DNA from: AWTP1-13 sp035550075
GTDB lineage: Bacteria; Pseudomonadota; Alphaproteobacteria; Rhizobiales; Hyphomicrobiaceae
Assembly: GCA_035550075.1 (NCBI GenBank)
Contig: DASZQG010000075.1
Location: 1-29,485 of the forward strand
Reading direction: 5' to 3'
Length of the DNA stretch: 29,485 nucleotides
In this document: positions 6,934-14,845 of the stretch, piece by piece
Layout of the letters: each line of letters starts with the position of its first letter
How positions within the stretch are numbered: the stretch's first letter is position 1
Position numbers and translations under genes: made by a program
The notes under the pieces: model-generated
What the model was told of the DNA's origin: nothing
The model's input: only the letters and a program-made list of their open reading frames with translations
Databases searched by the model: none

Positions 6934-7730
6934 GGTCCGCGCTTGCTGCTCTCACGGCGGCCGCGTCGCTATTGTTCGCTGTCGGTGCCCGCTGCGAGGG
7001 CACATCCGAACCGCCACAACAGCAAGAAGCTCTGCCTCCCATCGCCAAAGAGTGCGGCGAGGCGCGTGTTTCCGAGACACCACTACCCAACACGGCCCTG
7101 GCGCTTCAGCGGGAAAAGAAAATCAAAATCCTCGCCATCGGCGCATCATCCACGGCCGTGCTTGGCGCTTCGCGGGGAGACACGCCGCTGCTTGAGCAGA
7201 TACTGGAAAAAACTATCAAGGGCGTCGACGTCGAGATCATCAATCGCGGGTTCTCGGGTGAGCTGGCGGAAGCGGCCGGCGAACGCCTGAAGATCGAAGT
7301 GGCGCTCAATCACCCCAACATCATCCTCTGGCAGGTCGGCACTAACGACGTGTTCGCGCAGGTTCCCGTTGCCGACTTCGAAGCATCCGTCACCACGACC
7401 GTGCGATGGCTGAAGGAGCACAATGTCGACGTCATACTGGTCGGGCTTCACTATCTGAAGCAACTCGTCAAGAACCCGCACTATCAGGCGATCCGCGAAA
7501 GCCTGCGCCGCATCATCGGCAACGAGAACATCATGCGCATCGGACGCTACGAGGCGATGGAGGTGCTAGATCGCACCATGCGCGAAACGGCCCGCCTGGA
7601 ACCCAGCGACTTCGGTCTGACGGAGCAGGGCTACAACTGCATGGCGCAGTACATCGCGCGGGCGATTACGGTGGGCATTTACGCCCGGCAGCCCAAAAAC
7701 GTGCCGCCGCCGTCGACTCCACGGGGCTGA
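6930..7730 (+). CDS. Exported SGNH/GDSL hydrolase-like protein
   Basis: This protein of about 266 residues has an N-terminal signal peptide (MRSALAALTAAASLLFAVGA) and an SGNH-type esterase fold. Block I is IGASSTA, with the putative nucleophile Ser at about residue 72 and Ala in place of the usual Asp of GDS. Block II is NRGFSG, and block III is VGTND, with Gly and Asn forming the oxyanion hole. Block V should carry the Asp-x-x-His pair but reads SDFGLTEQGY, so the catalytic His position appears to be Gly. The ATG at 6930 overlaps the OpgC-like gene's stop (ATGA). Starts at 6903 or 6891 would give a more basic signal-peptide N-region, and no start has a strong ribosome site. The coupling suggests that it acts on, or together with, the product of the OpgC-like enzyme in the periplasm. 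Confidence 0.8.
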   Translation: MRSALAALTAAASLLFAVGARCEGTSEPPQQQEALPPIAKECGEARVSETPLPNTALALQREKKIKILAIGASSTAVLGASRGDTPLLEQILEKTIKGVDVEIINRGFSGELAEAAGERLKIEVALNHPNIILWQVGTNDVFAQVPVADFEASVTTTVRWLKEHNVDVILVGLHYLKQLVKNPHYQAIRESLRRIIGNENIMRIGRYEAMEVLDRTMRETARLEPSDFGLTEQGYNCMAQYIARAITVGIYARQPKNVPPPSTPRG

Positions 7731-7764
7731 GGCTTCCCTCTTTTCAGTGTGCCGCGCCCGCGGG

Positions 7765-8514
7765 CTATACGCAGCGCCCGCCATCGACCTCCAGCGCGAC
7801 GCCGGTGATCATGCTGCTCTCGGGCGAGGCGAGGAACAACGCAGCGTTGGCAACATCGTCAGGCTTCGAGAACCGGCCTAACGGAATCGTTGCGAGAAAT
7901 CTCGCCCGGTTCTCCGGCGTGTCCGGCTTGCCCATGAACAGCTCGAGCATGCCCGTTTCGCCGATCACGGGGCAGATGGCGCACACGCGGATCTTCTTTG
8001 GGCCGAGCTCGCCCGCCATCGACTTCGTCAGGGTGATCGCTGCGCCTTTGGAACCGTTGTACCAGGTCAAGCCGGGGCGCGGGCGCAGGCCGGCCGTAGA
8101 CGCCGTATTGATGATCACGCCGCCGCCGCGCTTTTCCATCTCCGGTACGCAGGCCAGCGCGGCGAGATAGATCGACTTCACGTTGACGGCAAAGATGCGG
8201 TCGAACTCCTCTTCCGTCACGTTCAGCATCGGCTGGTTCTTGTGGGTGTAGCCGGCATTGTTGACCATGATGTCGAGACCGCCAAAGGTCTTCACGGCCT
8301 CGGCGACCATCGCATCGACGTCCTTCTTGTTGGCGACGTCCACCGCCATGTGATGCGCCTGCTTGCCGATAGCTCTGGCGACCTCGCGCGCGCCCTGCCC
8401 GTTGATATCGGCGACGAGCACCTTGGCGCCTTCCTTCGCGTACAACTCGCAGATCGCCTTGCCGAAACCGGATGCACCACCGGTGACGATCGCAACCTGG
8501 CCTGAGAGCTTCAT
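7765..8514 (-). CDS. Short-chain dehydrogenase/reductase (SDR), probably NAD-dependent
   Basis: This is a 249-residue classical SDR. The glycine motif TGGASGFG is at 11-18, Asp36 after the second beta strand (VLVADI) points to NAD(H), NNAG is at 85-88, and the catalytic residues are Ser139, Tyr152 and Lys156. The C-terminal GVALEVDGG is a typical SDR ending. I use the ATG at 8514 because GGAG lies eight bases upstream; an in-frame GTG at 8523 would overlap that ribosome site. The gene is convergent with the SGNH-like gene (34-base gap) and follows pheA on the same strand by 41 bases, so it may belong to the kdsB-pheA transcript. The substrate is unknown. Confidence 0.9.
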   Translation of the reverse strand: MKLSGQVAIVTGGASGFGKAICELYAKEGAKVLVADINGQGAREVARAIGKQAHHMAVDVANKKDVDAMVAEAVKTFGGLDIMVNNAGYTHKNQPMLNVTEEEFDRIFAVNVKSIYLAALACVPEMEKRGGGVIINTASTAGLRPRPGLTWYNGSKGAAITLTKSMAGELGPKKIRVCAICPVIGETGMLELFMGKPDTPENRARFLATIPLGRFSKPDDVANAALFLASPESSMITGVALEVDGGRCV

Positions 8515-8555
8515 CGATCCCACTCCGTCTGTCGCAGATTGAGCCTCGGCCGGCC

Positions 8556-9488
8556 CTAGGAATTCTCGCCTGCGCCGTTCGCCTCGGCACGATACGGGCT
8601 GGCCCGGTAGGCGCCGAGGATCTTCAATTCGGTGCAGAAGAATTTGAGCTCCTCGAGGGCCCGCGCCACGGGAGGATCGTCGGGGTGACCTTCCACGTCG
8701 GCATAGAACATGGTCGCAACGAAGCGGCCGTCGAGCTGGTAGCTTTCCAGCTTGGTCATATTGACCCCGTTGGTGGCAAATCCGCCCATGGCCTTGTAAA
8801 GCGCGGCCGGCACATTCCGCACCCTGAACAGGAACGTGGTGACCACCGGCCCGTCGCCGGCGCGCGCGTCATCGGGCTCGCTCGCCAGCATCACGAAGCG
8901 CGTCGTGTTGTGCTTTTCGTCCTCGATGTCCTGCATAAGGATCTTGAGGCCGTATATCTCGGCGGCCAGCGCGGTCGCGATCGCCCCCAGGCTGGTGTCA
9001 TTTGATTCCGACACGATCCGGGCCGAGCCCGCGGTATCGGCCTCAGGCACCGGCGTCAGGCCCAGCTTGCGCAAGGTATTGCGGCACTGGCCCAGAGCCT
9101 GCGTGTGCGACAGCGCCTTCTTGACGGTCGCCAGGGAGGCACCCGGGAGCGCCATAAGCTGGTGGCGCACGCGCAGGAAGTGCTCCCCGACGATGTGCAG
9201 GCCGGCACCGGGGAGAAGATGATGGATATCCGCAACACGCCCTGCAACCGAGTTCTCGATCGGGATCATCGCATAGCGTGCCTCGCCATTCTTCACCGCC
9301 GCCAGGGCGTCCTCGAAGGTCGGGCACGCAAGTGCTTCCAGATCAGGAAAGACCTCGCGACACGCCAGATGCGAATTGGCGCCGGGCTCTCCCTGGTAGG
9401 CGACCCGCGTCAGGTCCTTGCGCGTCAATGGCGCCACGCGCTTCATCTTCGCCGACGCGGCATGCGATTTGGTTTTACGATCCGCCAT
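8556..9488 (-). CDS. pheA: Prephenate dehydratase with ACT domain
   Basis: This enzyme converts prephenate to phenylpyruvate in phenylalanine biosynthesis. The 310-residue protein is the monofunctional form without a chorismate mutase domain. The catalytic domain starts with RVAYQGEPGANSHLA (about 28-42), includes MIPIENSVAGRV (74-85), and has the conserved HNTTRF motif (193-198) whose Thr-Arg-Phe is essential in studied enzymes. The ACT regulatory domain (about 217-295) has PAALYKAMGGFATNGVNMTKLES. Its allosteric ESRP motif is altered to ESYQ, a variant I associate with alphaproteobacterial enzymes. ATG 9488 is chosen over an upstream TTG at 9503. The ribosome site is weak. It follows kdsB by 26 bases and is probably cotranscribed with it. 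Confidence 0.95.
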   Translation of the reverse strand: MADRKTKSHAASAKMKRVAPLTRKDLTRVAYQGEPGANSHLACREVFPDLEALACPTFEDALAAVKNGEARYAMIPIENSVAGRVADIHHLLPGAGLHIVGEHFLRVRHQLMALPGASLATVKKALSHTQALGQCRNTLRKLGLTPVPEADTAGSARIVSESNDTSLGAIATALAAEIYGLKILMQDIEDEKHNTTRFVMLASEPDDARAGDGPVVTTFLFRVRNVPAALYKAMGGFATNGVNMTKLESYQLDGRFVATMFYADVEGHPDDPPVARALEELKFFCTELKILGAYRASPYRAEANGAGENS

Positions 9489-9514
9489 GGTGTACTGGAA
9501 CAAAAACGCGCGCT

Positions 9515-10249
9515 TCAGCCGGCGAGCAGACGGCGGGCGCGCTCAAGATCGCCGGGAGTATTGACCTCGACAGGGAAGGTGTCAACGAGGGTCACGTCAA
9601 TGCGCATGCCGTCTTCCAGCGCGCGCAACTGCTCCAGCTTCTCGCGCTTCTCGAGTGCCGACGGCGCCAGGCGCACAAAGCGCTCCAGTGCCCGGCGGCG
9701 ATAGGCATAGATGCCGAAATGATGATAGAGCGGCCCCTCCCCGTAAGGTGCCGTCGCGCGGGTGAAGTAGAGTGCCCTCAACCGGCGCGGCACTCCCGTA
9801 GGCGTGCCGACCACCTTGACGACATTGGGGTCGCCCCGATCCTCCGGGTTCTTGATCTCGGCGGCGATGGTAGCTATTTCCGGCCCCTCACTCCGGAGTG
9901 GGTCCACGCAATCCCGCGCAAGGCTGGCGTCCAGGACCGGCAGATCGCCCTGCAGGTTCAGAATGAGGCCGTAGGCACCTTCGGGGTCGACTTGGGTGAC
10001 GGCCTCAAAGACCCGGTCTGACCCGGACTGGTGATCCGCCCGCGTCATGACCGCCTCCCCGCCCACCCGCTGGACGGCCGCCTGGATCTCTTCCGAATCG
10101 GTGGCCACCACCACCCGCCCCACCTTGGTCGCCGTGGCGCTGCGCCACGCGTGCACCACCATCGGCTCGCCCCCGAGATCGGCCAACGGCTTACGCGGGA
10201 GGCGCGTGGAGTGCAGGCGGGCGGGAATCACCACAAGGGTCTCGGTCAT
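9515..10249 (-). CDS. kdsB: 3-deoxy-manno-octulosonate cytidylyltransferase (CMP-KDO synthetase)
   Basis: KdsB activates KDO with CTP to CMP-KDO for the inner core of lipopolysaccharide, so the organism makes a KDO-containing LPS. The 244-residue length matches the family. The N-terminal nucleotide-binding motif is IPARLHSTRLPRKPL (about 8-22). TRADHQSGSDRV and NLQGDLPVLD provide the CTP and metal-binding regions, and HHFGIYAYRR, LEKREKLEQLRALEDG and VNTPGDLERAR are standard KdsB segments. ATG 10249 is preferred over an in-frame GTG at 10258. It is the first gene of kdsB-pheA and is transcribed divergently from the membrane cytochrome c gene across a 139-base gap. Confidence 0.95.
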   Translation of the reverse strand: MTETLVVIPARLHSTRLPRKPLADLGGEPMVVHAWRSATATKVGRVVVATDSEEIQAAVQRVGGEAVMTRADHQSGSDRVFEAVTQVDPEGAYGLILNLQGDLPVLDASLARDCVDPLRSEGPEIATIAAEIKNPEDRGDPNVVKVVGTPTGVPRRLRALYFTRATAPYGEGPLYHHFGIYAYRRRALERFVRLAPSALEKREKLEQLRALEDGMRIDVTLVDTFPVEVNTPGDLERARRLLAG

Positions 10250-10306
10250 GGCTCGCACGGTGACAATTGGTCTCGGGGCAAGCTCCTAGAACGCACCCGA
10301 CTTCGG

Positions 10307-10334
10307 TTGCAACCAGACTATGCCACTCTATAGT
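10307..10334 (+). promoter_or_regulatory. Candidate sigma70-type promoter of the cytochrome c gene
   Basis: TTGCAA (10307-10312) and TATAGT (10329-10334) are separated by 16 bases. This would start transcription near 10341 and leave a leader of about 48 bases before the ATG at 10389. It lies in the divergent kdsB/cytochrome gap. The kdsB promoter itself is not obvious. Confidence 0.45.
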
Positions 10335-10388
10335 GGCCGCCGCTCGGGTATCCGATGATTTGCGCCGCTCAGGGACGGACTGATCTCA

Positions 10389-10931
10389 ATGGACTCTTTC
10401 GAGGTCAACAAGATCGCGGGGGCTGTGCTTTCGGCATTGCTGGTCATTTTCAGCATCCGCACCCTGTATGACATCGTCCGGCAAGAGCACAAGCCCGAGA
10501 AGCCGGGCTGGGCCCTGCCGGTTACAGAGGTAAGCAGCGCCAAGCCGGCCGCGCCGGAGGCTCCTTTTGACGTCGCGAAGGTTCTGCAGCTCCTCCCCAA
10601 AGCCAACGCCGACAACGGGGCAGACACCTTCAAAAAATGCATGGCATGCCACACGGGGACCAAGGACGGCCGCAATCTGGTCGGTCCCAATCTCTGGGGC
10701 ATCGTCGACCGGCCGGTGGGGCAGCACGCCGGCTTCCCCTACTCTGAAGCCATGAAAAAGCATGGCGGCAAGTGGGGTTGGAAAGAGCTGGCAACCTACC
10801 TGCACGATCCCAAGGCCACCGTTCCAGGCAACAAGATGGCCTTCCCCGGCGTAAAGGATCCGCAGGACCTGGCAGACCTGCTTGCCTATCTGCGCAAGCT
10901 CGCCGATAGCCCGGCGCCGCTGCCGCAATAA
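10389..10931 (+). CDS. Membrane-anchored class I cytochrome c (CycM/c552-like)
   Basis: This 180-residue protein has one N-terminal membrane helix (about 9-27, AGAVLSALLVIFSIRTL) that acts as an uncleaved anchor. An Ala/Pro-rich linker and a periplasmic class I cytochrome c domain follow. The haem attachment site is CMACH (84-88), the segment GPNLWGIVDRPVGQHAGFPYSEAM is the family hallmark, and Met150 in NKMAFPG is the likely sixth haem ligand. In Bradyrhizobium the related CycM carries electrons from the bc1 complex to the aa3 oxidase, so the same role is inferred here. It is divergent from kdsB with a candidate promoter at 10307-10334. No strong ribosome site is visible. Haem must be attached by Ccm proteins encoded elsewhere. 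Confidence 0.93.
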   Translation: MDSFEVNKIAGAVLSALLVIFSIRTLYDIVRQEHKPEKPGWALPVTEVSSAKPAAPEAPFDVAKVLQLLPKANADNGADTFKKCMACHTGTKDGRNLVGPNLWGIVDRPVGQHAGFPYSEAMKKHGGKWGWKELATYLHDPKATVPGNKMAFPGVKDPQDLADLLAYLRKLADSPAPLPQ

Positions 10932-11020
10932 CCTCAAGGGGCTACGCCCTGGTGTCCTGCTCTGGACGAGCCCATTGGCCTGGTTCGTCGATGAACAAGG
11001 ATTAACTTGGCGTCCTCTCC

Positions 11021-11089
11021 CTCCCTGGCGATATTTGGGGTTAGGTTGCCCAGCGGCAGGCGCGCCCAATATGCCATTGTGCCAGGGAG
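11021..11089 (+). promoter_or_regulatory. Structured leader that can sequester the ribosome site of the peptide transporter operon
   Basis: The 170-base gap before the first binding-protein gene holds a nested inverted repeat. The outer stem is a perfect 9 bp: CTCCCTGGC (11021-11029) with GCCAGGGAG (11081-11089). The inner stem pairs ATATT and GGG (11031-11039, with T11036 bulged) with CCCAATAT (11065-11072), 8 bp. A small GCC/GGC hairpin may cap it. The right outer arm contains the purine-rich AGGGAG(AG) that is the only Shine-Dalgarno candidate for the ATG at 11102, so the fold would hide it. No T-run follows, so this is not a terminator. It matches no riboswitch class I know. Confidence 0.5.
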
Positions 11090-11101
11090 AGTTCTCAGCG
11101 C

Positions 11102-12958
11102 ATGACCCGGAAGTTCAGTCTTGCGCTCGCGTGCCTCGTTTTTGCGTCGATCCTCAGCGGCATTGCCTCGGCCTCCGAGCTACCCGTACGGCACCACGCC
11201 CTTTCGCTGGTTGGTGAGCCGAAGTACGGCCCCGATTTCGATCATTTCGATTGGGTCAAGGCCGATGCTCCAAAACGGGGACGTGTCCGTCAATGGGCCT
11301 TCGGCTCGTTCGATACACTCAACCAGTTCCCCGACAGCAAGGGACGTCCCGCTGCAGGCATCGAGCTCATCTACGACAGGCTGATGACCGCCAGTCCGGA
11401 TGAGCCGGCGACCGTATATTCGAACATCGCTGAATGGGTGAGCTACCCGGATGACTTTTCATCCGCCACCGTCAAGCTGCGCCCGATTGCCCGCTTCCAT
11501 GATGGCGTGCCGATCACCGGCGACGACGTGATCTTCTCCTTTGAAGCGCTGAAGCGCGTTTCAGGCTTCTACCGCTCCTACTATAAGAACGTGGTCCGCG
11601 CCGAAAAGACCGGCGACCACGAGGTGACGTTCACATTCGACGTCAAGGGCAACCGCGAGCTGCCATTCATCATCTGCGAGCTGCCCGTTCTCCCCAAGCA
11701 CTACTGGACGGCGAAAGGAAGCAACGGCGAACCCCGGGATCTGAGCAAGTCCACGCTCGAGGTGCCGCTGGGCTCCGGTCCCTACCGTATCAAGGACGTG
11801 AACGCGGGCCGCAGCATCACCTATGAGCGCGTGAAGGACTGGTGGGGCAAGGACCTGCCCGCCAACAAGGGCCAGTGGAACTTCAACGAGATCGAATACA
11901 ACTACTATCTCAACAAGGTTGCCGCGTTCGAGGACTTCAAGTCCGGCCGCATCGATTACTGGGCAGAAAACAGCGCCAAGGAATGGGCGACCAGCTTCAA
12001 TTTCGACGCCATCACGCGCGGCCTGGTCGATAAACTCGAAATTCCGATTGCGCGCGTGCAATCCATGCAGGCGTTCGTCTTCAATCTCCGCCGCCCGCAA
12101 TTCCAGGATGCGCGCGTGCGGCGCGCCTTTGACCTGGCGCTCAACTTCGAGTGGGCCAACAAGGCGCTCTTCTATAACCAGTACACGCGCATCAACAGCT
12201 TCTTCGGCAACTCGGACCTTCAGGCCACAGGGGTGCCGCAGGGAGCCGAGTTGGAGCTTCTGAAAACCTTCGAGGGCAAAATTCCCGCGGAAGTCTTCAC
12301 CCGACCCTACGCCAACCCCGTCAACGCCACGGGCGAGGACGTGCGCAAAAATTTGGGCGAAGCAAGCAAGCTGCTAGCAGAGGCAGGCTGGCACCCGAAG
12401 GGGGGAACACTCGTCAACTCGGCCGGTCAGCCCCTCACGGCGGAGTTCCTGCTCGTCCAGCCAGAATTCGAGCGCATTGTGCTGCCTTACAAGCACGTTC
12501 TGGAGCGGCTCGGCATCAAGACGACGGTGCGGACGGTGGACACGTCACAATATCAACGGCGCACGGACACGTTCGACTTCGACATCATCGTCGCCTCGTT
12601 TCCGCAATCCGTCTCTCCCGGCAACGAGCAGCGCGAATACTGGGGATCCGAGGCGGCCGGCAAGGAAGGAAGCCGCAATGTTATCGGCATCCACAACCCG
12701 GTCGTCGACCAAATCATCAATCGCATAATCATGGCGAGGGATCGCGCCGATCTGGTCGCGGCCACGCGCGCGCTGGACCGTGTGCTATTGTGGTCTCACT
12801 ACGTCATCCCGCAATGGCGGGCCGCATTTGACCGTATCGCGATCTGGAAGGCTTTCGGCCGTCCGAAGAGGCTGCCGTCGCAGACGGCGGCCTTCACCAG
12901 GTGCTGGTGGTACGACGAGGCCGCCGCAAAGAAGCTCAGCGAGGCGCGTGGAGGTTAG
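11102..12958 (+). CDS. Peptide ABC transporter substrate-binding protein, YejA-like (first copy)
   Basis: This is a periplasmic solute-binding protein of family 5 (SBP_bac_5), 618 residues, with a signal peptide (MTRKFSLALACLVFASILSGIASASE, cleavage near residue 24-25). Family segments are the N-terminal HALSLVGEPKYGPDFDHFDWV, which resembles YejA (FGxPxYxxxFxHFDYVNP), then LRPIARFHDGVPITGDDVIFSFEALK and LGSGPYRIKDVNAGRSITYERVKDWWGKDLP, and the C-terminal PQSVSPGNEQREYWGSE. In E. coli YejA delivers peptides, including microcin C, to YejBEF. In Sinorhizobium and Brucella the Yej system affects sensitivity to host antimicrobial peptides. It is the first gene of a five-gene operon and lies 19 bases before a second binding protein. 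The GGGAGAG ribosome site sits inside an inverted repeat. The exact peptide is unknown. Confidence 0.93.
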   Translation: MTRKFSLALACLVFASILSGIASASELPVRHHALSLVGEPKYGPDFDHFDWVKADAPKRGRVRQWAFGSFDTLNQFPDSKGRPAAGIELIYDRLMTASPDEPATVYSNIAEWVSYPDDFSSATVKLRPIARFHDGVPITGDDVIFSFEALKRVSGFYRSYYKNVVRAEKTGDHEVTFTFDVKGNRELPFIICELPVLPKHYWTAKGSNGEPRDLSKSTLEVPLGSGPYRIKDVNAGRSITYERVKDWWGKDLPANKGQWNFNEIEYNYYLNKVAAFEDFKSGRIDYWAENSAKEWATSFNFDAITRGLVDKLEIPIARVQSMQAFVFNLRRPQFQDARVRRAFDLALNFEWANKALFYNQYTRINSFFGNSDLQATGVPQGAELELLKTFEGKIPAEVFTRPYANPVNATGEDVRKNLGEASKLLAEAGWHPKGGTLVNSAGQPLTAEFLLVQPEFERIVLPYKHVLERLGIKTTVRTVDTSQYQRRTDTFDFDIIVASFPQSVSPGNEQREYWGSEAAGKEGSRNVIGIHNPVVDQIINRIIMARDRADLVAATRALDRVLLWSHYVIPQWRAAFDRIAIWKAFGRPKRLPSQTAAFTRCWWYDEAAAKKLSEARGG

Positions 12959-12977
12959 ACCTTCCGCGGGGCTTTTG

Positions 12978-14822
12978 ATGCACACCATCGGCGTGCGAAT
13001 AGTGGCATCCACGTTACCGGCCTTGGTCGTTGTGCTGGCCATGTTCGCGCAAGCCGGGCGCGCGTCGGCCGAACCGGTGCATGGACTTTCGGCCTTCGGC
13101 CAGCTCGGCTATCCACCAGACTTCACCCACTTTGCCTATGCCGACCCCAACGCTCCGAAGGGCGGCCGCATTTCGCTGCAGGGCCCGAGCGGCCGCAACA
13201 CCTATGACAGTTTCAACGATTTCATCTACCGCGGGGTTTCGGCCGAGGGCCTGGGTCTTCTGTTCGACAGCTTGATGACCCGTGCGTACGATGAACCTGA
13301 TGCCGTCTACGGACTCCTCGCCAAGAGCGCCGAAATCGCGCCCGATCGTTCATCCGTCACGTTCAACTTGCGCGCGGAGGCGCGGTTCTCCGACGCCTCT
13401 CCCGTCACTGCGGCGGACGTGGTCTTTTCCTTCCGAACCCTCAAGACCAAAGGCCATCCCAGCTACCGCAGCCAGCTTCGCGACGTTAGCGCCGCCGAAG
13501 CGCTTGCACCCAATGTCGTGAGATTTACATTCCAGGGTGACAACAAGCGCGACCTTCCCCTGTACGTCGCGCAGTTGCCGATCCTCTCGGAGCGCTACTA
13601 TGAGACGCACGAATTCGATCAGACCACCCTTGAGCCGCCGCTAGGCTCGGGTCCCTACAAGGTCGGCGATTTCAAGGCCGGAACCTTTGTCAGCTATCGC
13701 CGGCGCCAGGATTACTGGGGCAAAGACCTTCCCGTGAACCGGGGCCGCTTCAACTTCGACGAGGTTCGCTACGAATACTTCCGCGATCGTACGGCTTCGC
13801 TGGAAGCCATCAAGAGCGGTACGTACGACCTGCGGGAGGAATTCACAGCCCGCGATTGGGTGAGCGCCTACAATATTCCAGCCGTGCAGGAAGGCCGGCT
13901 CATCAAGCTCACGCTGCCGGATGAGCGGCCGTCCGGCGCGCAAGGGTTCTTCCTGAATCTTCGACGCCCCAAATTGCAGGATCCCCGGGTCAGGAAGGCG
14001 CTGGTGCTCGCCTATGACTTCGAATGGGCGAACAAGAACCTCTTCAACGGTCTTTACACGCGCACGGAGAGCTTTTTCGAGAACTCGGACATGAAGGCCA
14101 CCGGGAAGCCGTCGCCCGACGAACTGGCGGTTCTCGAACCTCTGCGATCCCAAATCCCGCCCGAAGCTTTCGGTGACGCCATTCGCCCTCCCGTCTCCGA
14201 CGGCTCAAAGCGTGACCGACGGCTCCTGGGCCAGGCCGCCAAGCTTTTCGCGGAGGCCGGATACAAGCTCCAGGGCAAGGTGCTCGTCGACGCCGACGGC
14301 AAGCCTTTCCGTCTCGAGTTTCTGACCGATGACCCCACCATGGATCGCGTTGTCGGTCCTTACGTGGAGACCCTCGAACTGCTCGGCGTGCAGCCCACGA
14401 TCCGCCGCGTCGACAATGCGCAATACCAGGAGCGGCTCAAGACATTCGATTTCGACGTCATCGCCCAGCGCTATTCCTTGAGCCTGACCCCCGGCGCGGA
14501 AATGCGCGTCTATTGGGGCAGCGATTCGGCCAATACCCCCGGCAGCTACAATCTCGCCGGCATCAGCAGCCCAGCCATCGACACGCTGATCGAGAAGGCC
14601 CTGGGCGCAGCGTCACGGGATCAACTGCGCACCGATGTGCACGCCCTCGATCGCGTCCTGCGTGCAGGCTACTATTGGGTCCCGCACTGGTACAAAGCCT
14701 CCCACAATCTGGTTTTTTGGGACAAATTCAGCCGGCCTGCCGTGAAACCGAAGTATAGCGACGGCATTGTCGATACTTGGTGGTACGATGCCGCCAAGGC
14801 CGCAAAGCTCAAGATGAACTGA
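12978..14822 (+). CDS. yejA: Peptide ABC transporter substrate-binding protein, YejA-like (second copy)
   Basis: This second family-5 binding protein, 614 residues, has a signal peptide (cleavage near ASA-EP, about residue 31). It is clearly paralogous to the preceding gene. Shared segments include the N-terminal GLSAFGQLGYPPDFTHFAYADPNAPKGG, LGSGPYKVGDFKAGTFVSYRRRQDYWGKDLPVNRG, FDFDVIAQRYSLSLTPGAEMRVYWGSDSAN and a C-terminal DTWWYDAAKAAKLK that the first copy parallels with RCWWYDEAAAKKL. This copy keeps the YejA-typical FTHFxYxDPNAPKGG more faithfully and may be the original partner of YejBEF. I start at ATG 12978, since upstream in-frame residues are the first gene read in another frame and the signal peptide begins here. 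It lies 23 bases before yejB. The two copies probably widen or split the peptide range of one transporter. Confidence 0.93.
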   Translation: MHTIGVRIVASTLPALVVVLAMFAQAGRASAEPVHGLSAFGQLGYPPDFTHFAYADPNAPKGGRISLQGPSGRNTYDSFNDFIYRGVSAEGLGLLFDSLMTRAYDEPDAVYGLLAKSAEIAPDRSSVTFNLRAEARFSDASPVTAADVVFSFRTLKTKGHPSYRSQLRDVSAAEALAPNVVRFTFQGDNKRDLPLYVAQLPILSERYYETHEFDQTTLEPPLGSGPYKVGDFKAGTFVSYRRRQDYWGKDLPVNRGRFNFDEVRYEYFRDRTASLEAIKSGTYDLREEFTARDWVSAYNIPAVQEGRLIKLTLPDERPSGAQGFFLNLRRPKLQDPRVRKALVLAYDFEWANKNLFNGLYTRTESFFENSDMKATGKPSPDELAVLEPLRSQIPPEAFGDAIRPPVSDGSKRDRRLLGQAAKLFAEAGYKLQGKVLVDADGKPFRLEFLTDDPTMDRVVGPYVETLELLGVQPTIRRVDNAQYQERLKTFDFDVIAQRYSLSLTPGAEMRVYWGSDSANTPGSYNLAGISSPAIDTLIEKALGAASRDQLRTDVHALDRVLRAGYYWVPHWYKASHNLVFWDKFSRPAVKPKYSDGIVDTWWYDAAKAAKLKMN

Positions 14823-14845
14823 GACAAGAGACAGACGCCAAGCGC

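Noticed and set aside
7752..7762. GCCCGCGGGC palindrome between the SGNH-like gene and the convergent SDR
   Set aside because: It is self-complementary without a loop and has no T-tract; it is not a convincing bidirectional terminator.
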